A stretch of 64,000 bases of DNA, taken from assembly GCF_022581195.2 (NCBI RefSeq), contig NC_061456.1, positions 1,490,501-1,554,500 on the forward strand, written 5' to 3'. This document shows, one piece after another, positions 49,126-58,985 of the stretch. Every line of letters starts with the position of its first letter. The first letter of the stretch is position 1. Source of the DNA: Helicoverpa zea (taxonomy: Eukaryota; Arthropoda; Insecta; Lepidoptera; Noctuidae). Both the position numbers and the translations under genes were made by a program. The notes below the pieces were generated by a model that was given only the letters and a program-made list of their open reading frames with translations, had not been told where the DNA came from and made no database searches.

Positions 49126-49324
49126 CTAGCCTCTGCCAGCGGTTTAACCCGCATCCCGTGGGAACTACTTCCCGTACCGGGATAAAAAGTAGCCTATAGC
49201 CTTTCTCGATAAATGGGCTATCTAACACTGAAAGAAATTTTCAAATGGGACCACTAGTTCCTGAGATTAGCGCGTTCAAACAAACAAACAAACAAACTCT
49301 TCAGCGTTATAATATTAGTATAGA
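49126..49324 (-). mobile_element. Helitron-like element, both ends
   Basis: On the minus strand it starts TCTATACTAATATTATAACG after A, passes GTTTGTTTGTTTGTTTGAAC and ATAGCCCATTTATCGAG, and ends GCAGAGGCTAG before T. It is 199 bp, obeys the TC...CTAG, A/T insertion rule and is non-coding. It is the best-preserved copy of the family also seen at 8243-8429 and 19310-19440. Confidence 0.8.
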
Positions 49325-49327
49325 TTA

Positions 49328-49400
49328 GCACAATTACCTGGGTAACCCAACTTTCCTTGGTAAGACTGGTTGTCAGAATTTCTGGCTTTTGACTAACCTA
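49328..49400 (-). mobile_element. retroelement tail fragment
   Basis: AATTACCTGGGTAACCCAAC, CTTTCCTTGGTAAGACTGGT and TGTCAGA match the right-hand part of the repeat at 25968-26125. It abuts the Helitron-like element. Confidence 0.55.
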
Positions 49401-50218
49401 AGAGACAAAAATGTTTAAATTCGGGTGTTGTAAGTGTGTGTGTGTAATATCTACTTGTGTCTCTTCATTTATCTGGTTGGTAAGAAACCAAGAGTCTTTA
49501 TCTGGAACCAGTTATTCCCTCAACAGTCACAATCTCATAACAATTACTCCCTAATTTCAACCACGAACATCATACTACATAACTTAGTCGCTCTAAGCTC
49601 TTAAGACTTGCACTAAGTTGTCTAAGTGACACTGAACTACTCACACGAGGGACATCATCTCTAATGAAAGGTCACTTAAGCTCACACGAGCGAAATTAAC
49701 ATCAGCTTAGCTTAATTACTGGACTGGACAATGGTTTATGTGGGAGGAAAACTGAGGTTGGTGGGTAAAATTTAGGTTCTCCTAAAATTTTTTAAGTCAA
49801 TTACATTACATACTTGTTAAATAAGTAGGTTTGTATGCATGCTGTGTAGACAAAAGTGTAACAAATATGTAGTGCACCTATTTTCAAAAACTTCACAAAG
49901 GAGGTTCTCAATTTGACCTGTATGTATAGAGATAGTCAAGCACTCACTGCTTGACTATCTCTCGTTTGGTTGAACCGATTCGAGGTGGTTTTCAACATGA
50001 TATTGTTCAAACTTAAGAGACTTTCAGTTTACGGTATGAACATTAGGGAAGTCGCTTTTATTATTATTTTTTTTGGGAAAAAAGTTATTTCATTTTAATA
50101 AAATTCGTTTTAATATGTTCAAATCCCATCAAAAATTATAATGTTAATATTATTCTACAATATATTTATCTTCATAATCTTTAATTTTTCCAACCTCCCA
50201 TTACATTTTCACTTTCAG
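49401..50218. other. non-coding; contains one hairpin
   Basis: No gene. A (GT)n-like run lies near 49430-49445. The hairpin at 49928-49962 is listed separately. Confidence 0.4.
49928..49962. repeat. perfect 15-bp hairpin
   Basis: AGAGATAGTCAAGCA (49928-49942) pairs perfectly with TGCTTGACTATCTCT (49948-49962) across a 5 bp loop, CTCAC. The stem is too short for a typical pre-miRNA. Confidence 0.75.
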
Positions 50219-50400
50219 AAATACAACCAATTCCCGCACCATATGCTATGCATCCTCATTTTCCTCCATTGAGCGATACTTCATCGTCGGTTCAAACCGT
50301 CAAGAATTACCCGAGAGGGTTGCATCTACATTGCCTGGAACAAAAAGGGCATAAATACTGTTACATCCTTGCTGATTTTGTAAATGTGACATTTAGTCTG
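50219..50400 (+). other. candidate exon or coding relic, unresolved
   Basis: A pyrimidine-rich tract ends in CACTTTCAG at 50218, a good acceptor. Two forward frames then stay open. One gives IQPIPAPYAMHPHFPPLSDT and runs to 50451. The other gives IERYFIVGSNRQELPERV and ends at a TAA near 50350. A GTAAAT donor-like site is at about 50379. No family is recognised, so this could be a real exon of a gene with large introns or a decayed transposase piece. Confidence 0.25.
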
Positions 50401-50788
50401 TTTGTGTGTAGTATGTCTGTATGGCGATTGAGCATAGAACAATATGTATAAGTATAATAGGGTAGTGTCCAGGGTCGAAATAATGAAATAATATTTAGTC
50501 CGCTTTTTAGATAATCAAAAAATATTGGATACGTATTTTTTCTTTTTTTAATTAAACATAAAATGACAAAGATAATACACTTCAAAAATTAGGAGTGGGG
50601 GTTTTTACGTCACAGTGTCCTGAAAATTGTAGCAACTTGTGACGTCGCACTCAACTTTAACACGCTATATCTTAACAAGTTCTGATCCAATTTAAAAAAG
50701 AAAAAATACGTATCGCTTAATTTTAGACAATCTACAAGACGGACTAATTATTATTTTTTAGGAAACTAGCCTATTGGGAAATAACTGG

Positions 50789-50932
50789 TCTGATATTATA
50801 AAAGTGAAATTTCGTCGATGAATCGATTTTGATGAAATTTGCCATCCAGGTTGCTGAACTTTAATAATAATTGTCACATGGGATACTGTTTTATCCACAC
50901 CACACGCGGGCGCAGCCATGGGCAACACCTAG
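50789..50932 (+). mobile_element. Helitron-like element, diverged
   Basis: It begins TCTGATATTATAAAAGTG and ends GCGGGCGCAGCCATGGGCAA then CACCTAG before T. It shares the GCGGGCGCAGCC block with the element at 5406-5578. The base before TC is G rather than A, so the 5' end has drifted or is slightly displaced. Confidence 0.65.
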
Positions 50933-53900
50933 TGTAGAATAAAAGTCACTTACACCCTTTTCACAACCGCAGTATAAACGATTTGCAGAATTAAATTTCG
51001 GTACCATTTTGGTACCATCTCGGTACTCCATCCCAACCGCTTCCCTTTCGGCAATTAAAACAAGATCAGGGAAGCGTTGTGTTTTATTTTTCTGTTTTTC
51101 TTTTTTTTTCTTTCTCTTTTCCTGCATTGCTGCAATAAAGATAAATTATGGTTTTTAATTTTGTAGCCTCGGTCGGTTAATGACGGGTTTTGGGACGTCT
51201 CTGGACGTTTATTTTTGAATTATCTGTGGGTGAGTGTGTTTAGGCCACGATTTGTTTCTATTCTCTTGTTTTGTTTTGTAGCAGCTGTTTATTAAATATC
51301 GAAAAATAGAAATGTGAAAATCTTGATAGGACACTGACAGGATCTTGATTTTGAAAGCTTTCTACTCATTTTTTTTGAAAACCAGATTTTTGGCCGACAT
51401 CAAAAGCCCTTTCATGTCCACAACCCAAATTACAAACAGCTGGCACTCTCAATCACAACATCGCAGCCCATTTCAAAAATAGAAACAATATCAAAAATCA
51501 ATGCCATATTCGCGCGCAAAAACAACCAACCACAGAGTGCAACACACTAAAAGTAAATAAAACCTCAAAGGCTTAGAGCGATCACTCTTGCCAAATAACA
51601 TGACATTCCAGCCAGTAGCTCTAGTTTAAAAAAATTCAACAGTGTTTCGCTGGAACACCTCGAAATATCCGCGAATAGAAAAAGAAGACAAGCGACGAAT
51701 CTAAAACCAATCCGATGTTCCGATTCGGATATTTGCATATCCGAAAATAAAAGTTGGATGTATCGTAAATAACAAATGTCTGGTTTGTTTTGGTATGACC
51801 TAAAATAATAAATTTAATGGATTGCCAATTCATAAAGTGTTAATCATTTTTCACGGAATGTAAAAGGTATTTAGTTCATTTGTTGGATTTCAAAATTTCA
51901 CATATTCGCGTGTATTTCAAAAAATATTAATGCTTTTCAAATTACTTTGTACTATTTTATTTTGGTACTCATTCTGTCGTGTGTGTTTCTGTGCACAAAA
52001 ATGGTAAAATAAATTAATACACAGGTATTTTGGATATATAAACTTGATAATAACTTGATATAGGTATATTTTCTCATCCCTGTTCGTTGCTCGTTTTAGT
52101 ACAAAACCTCGTGAATTTCATGAAATACGGCGTTTCGCATGAGCGGAGTTCCTTGTTTCATATTATACAGTGTTTGTCAAAATATTATTCGCCTTCCTTG
52201 GTATTCCTTTTTCTTGTGATAATATAATGTTGGTAGACATTGTTGGCGTCGTATTACTTACGGGAGAATGGATAAAGCATGTTTAACATCCATTACATTT
52301 TACCTACCTTTAACCAAGTAATGCATCTCAAGAACAGCATGCAATAATCATTAAATAAATTGAGGACTTTTTTTGACAAATATTTTTTAGGTAGTTAGGT
52401 TATCTTCACACAAAACTATATACATTGTTCACTGCCATTACCAAAGGAATTAAACAAAGCAAACAAAAGCGAAGTGCTTCACAACCATTAATACATTTCT
52501 TAGTTCACAATAAACGCTAAGCCAGTTCCTTGGATACCAAACGATAAATTATTCCCCATGATAACCCTACGAGTGGTGGCGTCGTCTTAATCACCATCAC
52601 CACTGCACTTTTGAACGTAGATTGATGACGTTTTGATTTATCGCCGTCGCAGCGACAGGGTTAATGGGGTGAATCTGTCAGATAAAGATGCAGCTGTGGT
52701 AATGAACAGTAATGAACATGTTGGGGATGGTGATGTGATGAAAAACAAAAGCGTGTTTTGTGCAAGACGGTTGTGGAATTTTTTATCAATATGGTAGCAG
52801 TAATGGCAGGTTTTATTTCGCAAGTAATTCATAAAAACTTGACATGAAAAATTATCTTAATAAATCGTCATTGGTACAGGAGTGCATAGAGGACGAACAT
52901 ACAAGTGGTATTTCTTTTTTAACATATTAATAACAAAATATATAATTTACCTTTCTTAGTTACCAATAAATAAAGAGCCATTACATATGACAAGAAATAT
53001 ATAACTCTTCTTGGCAGTCGGACAAAAATATATTATATCATCCTAAAAAACCTATTAAATATTCATTGAACGCAAATGATTTATGAACCATTTCCTTGAA
53101 GCCTTGAAGCGAACCTAGGGTTAAAACCACCCCCAAAACATAGGGGAGTGGTCTATCAGGTTACTCACCGCAACTCACTGATTACACCCCACCCTGAAAC
53201 TTACCCCTAGATGACGCATGCAAATTCACCCCACCCCCTATTTCTTTTTATTGAAGAAAAGTTTTTGATGGATTGGCGTTTTACCGCTGAAAGCTTTGAA
53301 GTCAAATCTGCGATATCTGTCAGTTTGTCTGTTGGTACATTAGCGATTTTTCTTGAGTAATGAAATGAGAGTGATAGCGTCTTTTGTTTTAATGGTGTAA
53401 CTGAAAACTGATAGAAGATTTATTGAGCAGACAAAAATCGTAGCTTAATGAATAGATATCAGAATTGTATTAGATCTGTCAGTGTCAAAACTCTGGCTAT
53501 ATTTCAGTTTCATCAATATAGAGTCACTTTTATGCAGGGCTGACATTTAAGTCTACATAACTAAATAAAAGTAATATGTATTATGTCGTTTAGAATATTT
53601 GTTAAAGTAACCAAATTATTTTACAATGTTTGTTTGTTTGTTGTTTGTTAGTCTGTATTTCGGGGTTTCACAAAAAACTGCTGAACTTATTTGAATGTAT
53701 CTGGTACACAGATAGTCCAGAGCTAGACAAAGAGAATATACACCCTAGACACAGTTACACCATTACTACAAACAAGAATCTAAAATATAGGTCACTGAAT
53801 TCACACCTTCCGAAAACCATTACCACTCGTACTTCTAAAACTTAGCGAAATAATTACTAAAAGCGTAATTTTACGCGAGTATCACGTAACATAGGTTCTT

Positions 53901-54797
53901 AAGGTTAGCGAATGTTAACCACGTGTGCTAAAGGGTTGTTGCTTGACAACCTGACCCTAATGGTTACATTTGAGTTCTAAAGCAACCAGTATAATTTGAT
54001 CCTGTTGAGAGAAACCAGGGTTGTAGTTGGAAATGTTATGACATCATGTTAAAACACGAAAATATGTTTAGATTTTTTTTTCATTTTCCCCAAACATTTC
54101 ATTTTTTATGCACCTAATGCACTATGCACGTAATATAATAATAAATAAGAAAACATATTATATGAATGTGCTTAAAACAGACGTTATTCTATCCATTTCA
54201 TCAACATGGACTTACTTAAGTCCTAATTTTTAATCATCTTGGTACAGCTTTTCCAAAAGTCAATGGCGTCCGCATTTGAATTCCGAGCTCCATATGACGG
54301 GGACTAATAAATCAATTTACCCAGTCTTAACTACTTCGCTTTAATGTCACCTCAAAGAGTTTCTATACAGTTGATAAAAATTCAAATCTAAGCTTCGTTA
54401 CCCAGAAAGTACTAGGGATGCACATAACATAATAGGAACAGTATCCGAAATGGTTTTAGTTGACTAACTAACTCTTTTTTGTCTCATTCCTTCACTTCGC
54501 GTACAAACTTACCCTGGTCGTGGAAACATAACCGCGTGTTAATAGTATGATTACCGTAATAGTAGGGTGACAACGTCGTATTGTTTTAAATAGACACCCA
54601 AATTGTCGCTCATATTTGTTTCAAATTGTTATGGGGGGTGACGGGACTTTATGAAGGTTTAATGTACCTACCTACTTGTGGCAGTGAGTACTTAGTTTTG
54701 ATGTTAAAGATTATGTTACTAATGGAATTTTGTATGTAAACATGAACTTTTTTACGTTAAGATTTTTATAAGCTTTTGAATGAGTTCCTACATAGCC
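50933..54797. other. long non-coding stretch
   Basis: No gene. A C-rich piece at about 53120-53240 (CCACCCCC, CACCCCACC) is unusual for the region, but I cannot assign it. Confidence 0.4.
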
Positions 54798-54914
54798 CAC
54801 CGGATTAGCATGTTGAAGTGGCAATGGGCAGGCCATATTGCTCGCAGAGCGGATGGCCGATGGAGCCGAAAAGTGCTGGAGTGGAGACCACGGACTAGCA
54901 AGCGCATTATTTAG
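54798..54914 (+). pseudogene. LINE ORF2 C-terminal fragment
   Basis: The frame reads HRISMLKWQWAGHIARRADG, then RWSRKVLEWRPRTSKR and a stop TAG at 54912-54914. The motif (K)LKWQWAGHIARR-D-RW--+VLEWRPRT-KR is the region just before the RPP-RW-DDL-KVAGS end of lepidopteran LINE proteins. The piece at 20365-20580 overlaps it and continues further. It is 38 codons with no flanking similarity, so a truncated relic. Confidence 0.7.
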
Positions 54915-55772
54915 AAATAAGAATATCAATTTATTCTGAGTTATTTACATCCCATAAAAATGATGATTTGAAAAACGAACGCCCCTATTTCAATTCAAAA
55001 ATTAGAAAAAAAAAAAAAGTCTTGATACATTTCTACACACATTACAACATGCCAGTATTTTTTCTTACTTATAAAGAGAAAGTAGGAGTTATTTGGTTCA
55101 ATGTCAAATGTTTAACCATAAGTATTCGTTAGTGTTGGACGCATGGTAGCCATGAATCAATGGGTAGATTGGATACCAAATTAGGATTACGTGTCGATGT
55201 TCGGCTGTTGTTGGTAAGGTAGCAAATTGGATTGTTTGGTAATTTTTTTTAGAGAAAGGGAAAAATGAATAAATATCACTGTGAAATAAATAGTGTTTCG
55301 TATGTGTGCTTTCGGTTATGTTTTGAGTGTTATAAGACTGAAAAAATATATCAAGTTTAAATAGGTACCTAACACATTTATCAAGATTTCAGAGCACCCT
55401 TTTTGGGTCCATGAAGTGGTATAAAATATACCTATTAAATTATCTAAATATTGGGAAAAAAATACAGTCAAAAAAGTTACATACAACTTACAGCAACTTT
55501 CTTAAATAAAAATAAAAATTCAAAACATAACTTCACAAAATTAAAAAAAAAAATAGAAACTACACCAAAACTCCAAATTCCCACTTCTGCTACCACATAG
55601 CTTCGAGAAAGTCCCTCCATACAAGGCAACACTTTCTCGGGAGTAATTTTGCCCTATAATGGTTGAAGAGGATATAATTACAGTCACCCAATGAATGCTG
55701 TTGTAATTTTGTTCCTAATAATGATTTTACACTACGAATGCTTGTAATATTGTGTTTTAAGAGGGATATTAG
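54915..55772. other. non-coding spacer
   Basis: AT-rich, with poly(A) stretches at about 55007-55018 and 55544-55553. No gene. Confidence 0.4.
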
Positions 55773-55869
55773 GGAATTTATAAGGACATCGCGAAAAGGC
55801 TTGTCGACGCTTCGCGTGACCAGAGGGCTGGCTTATTCTTCGGACAAAGAATTAGCATTGCCATTCAAC

Positions 55870-55877
55870 GTGGCAAT
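55870..55877 (+). repeat. 8-bp target-site duplication, left
   Basis: GTGGCAAT, identical to 56618-56625 on the other side of the hAT element. Confidence 0.85.
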
Positions 55878-56617
55878 TAGGGAATGCAATCCCGATCCCG
55901 CGGGATCCCGATCTCGCGAGATCTCGTGTAATTTTTCGGGATCAATCCCAACGCATCATATGACGAGATCCCGTTCGAGATTGACGGGATTGGGCGGCAG
56001 TGGTCAGTGACGCAACACACACACAACCAAGTCCTTTTGCACCTGTATATACGTCCACGAGCTTAGACAAATTAGAATCTACCATTAAAAAAGAAATGGA
56101 TTTGCTTGAGTGTGGAGGAACAAGGGGGCGATTTTTGCAGTTTGCATATAATTGCTTCGCCACGCTGTTGCCAACCAGCGTTGAGTCGGAGAGGGCATTC
56201 TCAGCAGCGGGGTACATTGCAACGGACATTAGATGCCGTTTAGCAGATGAAACTATTAATACCCTTTGTTTTTTAAGGAGTCATTTTCAAAATCACTCTT
56301 TTTACTAATTCCCTTGAAATAAGCTTATTGTTTTGATTACCTAATTTACCTACGTTAATTTCCTTACAACCTGATTATTATTTAGTTGGTAAGATTAAAG
56401 AATAAAGGTTTTTATTTTCTTTCGAGTAATATGTTATTTTCATTAACCTCACTATCACAAACAAGCAGTTATCAGACATACAGCTTTTTCAGTCATCTGA
56501 ATTCAATTTTTTTTTAAATTAGACGGGATCCCGAAAATTCCGGGATCCCGCGGGATTGATATTTCTAATCCCGCGGGATCCCGAATTTGCAATCTCGAGT
56601 CGGGATTGCATTCCCTA
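55878..56617 (+). mobile_element. hAT DNA transposon, internally deleted
   Basis: 740 bp with perfect 18 bp terminal inverted repeats, TAGGGAATGCAATCCCGA at the left and its complement at the right, flanked by the 8 bp duplication GTGGCAAT. Length of duplication and domain content place it in the hAT superfamily. The subterminal regions hold many GGGATCCCG and CGCGGG palindromes. Only the last hundred codons of a transposase remain, followed by an AATAAA at 56401. The DDE core is gone, so it is non-autonomous. Confidence 0.9.
56000..56308 (+). CDS. hAT transposase C-terminal dimerisation domain
   Basis: An open frame of 102 codons. Residues 21-40 are helical and acidic (LDKLESTIKKEMDLLE). 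Residues 58-68 (PTSVESERAFS) and 80-93 (RLADETINTLCFLR) are the two hallmark motifs of the hATC domain, which mediates dimer formation in hAT transposases. The family protein is several times longer, with a BED finger and an RNaseH-like DDE core, both missing here. The start codon is simply the first ATG after the left terminal region and may not be used. It could in principle make a small domain-only protein, but a dead remnant is more likely. Confidence 0.7.
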   Translation: MVSDATHTQPSPFAPVYTSTSLDKLESTIKKEMDLLECGGTRGRFLQFAYNCFATLLPTSVESERAFSAAGYIATDIRCRLADETINTLCFLRSHFQNHSFY

Positions 56618-56625
56618 GTGGCAAT
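56618..56625 (+). repeat. 8-bp target-site duplication, right
   Basis: GTGGCAAT, second copy flanking the hAT element. Confidence 0.85.
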
Positions 56626-56688
56626 GCAGCCAGTCTTCTGGGCACGTTTCCGGAGGACAGTGATGCGGAGGAATACTTCGACGCCTGA

Positions 56689-58827
56689 TCGATGCTCTTT
56701 TATATTTTATGTTTATATATATTTTGTATATAGTATTTTATTTTTAGTTTTGTTTAAAGATAAGTAGTTTAAGTTTGTATATATGTATAGTGTGTACATT
56801 GTAGAAATAGATTATTAGGGAATTAATTTGTTTTTTTATTGTTACAGGTAAATGCGATGTGGTGTAATGAATTGTACAAGAGATCACTTTACAACTTGAT
56901 GGTACTAAAGGTGTGTTTTATTTATCTAATACTTTTTATGGCATTTTTAAAGTAATATTAATTTTTGTATGTAAAGACTAGGTGTTTCAATTTACGTGCA
57001 CACAAGACAAGATAATTCAGTAGCTACATACAGTCATCGTCTTATAAATGAAAGGTTTCAATACATGTACAAAACTAGTTCTTGATTAATCCACCTGGCA
57101 AGAAATATTTCTTAGCAAACATTTTACTGTTATTCAGATCGGATTATAATAGACTTAAGAACCACATTACATTCCTCCTACCGAAGTTTACAACAAGTTT
57201 TCTGTAAGCGAAAACTTATAACGGAACCAGGCCAATACACTTAAATGCCAATTATTTCGACCATTCAAACTTCCCGATATAATTGAGTGCTACAAGTTAA
57301 CGTTTTATCAAATTCCCTCAAAACTCACGAGGCATTCAACCGGAGCTATTAACATAAACAAAATACCACTAAATTGGATAACAAGTTAAAACATCCCTCT
57401 CTTAATAAAATTACTTTATTCCAACAAAATCATCGAACTTTTAGATAAACTTAATATATAAAGGCCAGCAAGCTGTTGCGTTCGGAAAATTCAATTTGTA
57501 AACAAGTTAGGTTCTCGTTAAAATTCTTGTGATGTAATAAGGTACGCGTAAGGTGGCTTTGTAGGCAATCGGCGAATTTAGATCTTGGTTTCCGAACTGA
57601 ACATTCTTATCGAACTCCCGACGTTAATAATGTTGGAAAATTGCTTTTTGAGTTGCTAATACATTCTCTTCGAGTTTTATGTACAATGTTTTCCGTGTTA
57701 TGAACGCGTAATGGATTTTTTTTCGATCTCGCCGATGATTCTGGAATTGAGAAAAGATTGGTTTTAGGTGTTCAGGTGATTTCTGTATGTTAAAATTGAA
57801 ATACGTTCTTAAGATTAGGAATTGTCAATGAATTTCTAAAGATACAAATTGGTAACAGAATTTAAAAGTTTGGGATTGAATTCCATTCGTAAAACAAAAT
57901 ACTCAAGAAAAAAAAGACGATCGCATCAAACCGACAATATTAGTCTCACCTTTACAAACATTTTATCACAAAAAGTCACCATTTCTCCAACTACCGAATA
58001 ACATGAATTTCACCACGACACTGTGTGAGTAGCCATACAAATCATACTTATGTAAATTGTACACAAGTAATAGAGATTTCCATAATTCACGGCAGCCAAT
58101 TACTAGGAGTAACGGCCACCGGGTGATTTACACAGATTAACATCTATCATTTGTACGGATTTATTATTGTTTTGTGCTAAGTGAGAATTATGGTGGACTT
58201 ACGAAGATGGAGATGAAAAGGTGACTCTGAATTATTTTCTTAGTCGTTTTTCTTGCCAATTTAATCATGCTTTGTCTTATTGGACTACAAAATACGATAA
58301 TAAGAAATATATTAAATCAATATATATAGATAAATTGTTAAATCAATAATTGTACAAACGACTATCTATTGAATGTTCTGAAAATAATACGATTGAGATA
58401 TGATTGAGAATCTTTCCTTACAACACCAGACAGTTTCCTTAAAAGACCAAAATATTTACTAGCTCCTTTCTTTACCATTTAATACCAATTCAACATTGAA
58501 AACTTATAAACCCCCACTAAAAACTAACTTTAAAAAGCATCAAAAAGACACAAACTCACCTATCTCAGCGTACCGAATTTCAAAGCAAGATTCCGAATCA
58601 ATAGTCCCCTTTACCCATACATTTCCTCTTTATTTATACCAAAGGTTGTGCCCGCCCAAATAAATCGCGCAAAGGTAACTTTACTGCTCAAAGACTACGG
58701 ACAATAAAAATAAATTAGCCACTTCGTAAGTGCTTGCACTAATGAAATGGACGAAAAATGGGTAATAGTAGCCTACGTAGGTGGGTACTTTTTGGGGGAA
58801 AGGTGTAATTGTATGGACTAAAGGTAT
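56689..58827. other. non-coding; possible isolated TATA motif
   Basis: No gene. TATATAAAGG at about 57455-57464 resembles a TATA box, but no open frame or initiator that I can defend follows. Confidence 0.4.
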
Positions 58828-58985
58828 AGTGTAGGGTACCTATGTATAGGTAATAGGTATATTGTGTGTGTGTCTGCCTTCTGTAGAGTAGATAAAGGTC
58901 AAAAGTGTAGTTTACCTATGTAAGTATAAGTAGGAATAACGCTAAATGTGTGTCTGTCTTCAGTATGGTAAAGGAAAGCAAAGGT
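58828..58985 (+). repeat. degenerate 76-bp tandem duplication
   Basis: Two diverged units start AGTGTAGGGTACCTATG (58828) and AGTGTAGTTTACCTATG (58904). They share GTAAT/GTAGG-AATA, GTGTGTCTGCCTTC / GTGTGTCTGTCTTC and a GTAGAGTAG / GTATGGTA block in the same order. Confidence 0.6.

Larger units (their letters stand above)
55773..56688 (+). pseudogene. non-LTR reverse transcriptase end, split by a hAT element
   Basis: The left part (55773-55877) encodes DIAKRLVDASRDQRAGLF, then FGQRISIAIQRGN. The right part resumes after the hAT element, in the same frame, with AASLLGTFPEDSDAEEYFDA and TGA at 56686-56688. The two halves join exactly across one copy of the target duplication. The protein end matches the relic at 30298-30525, so both come from one LINE family. 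The copy is 5'-truncated as well as interrupted. Confidence 0.8.

Noticed and set aside
55738..56010. 90-codon plus-strand frame as a gene
   Set aside because: It runs out of frame through the LINE relic and across the hAT left end. The LINE protein lies in a different frame.
56000..56308. Host gene encoding a hATC-domain protein
   Set aside because: The frame lies strictly between the TIRs of a 740 bp transposon with a target duplication, so it belongs to the element.
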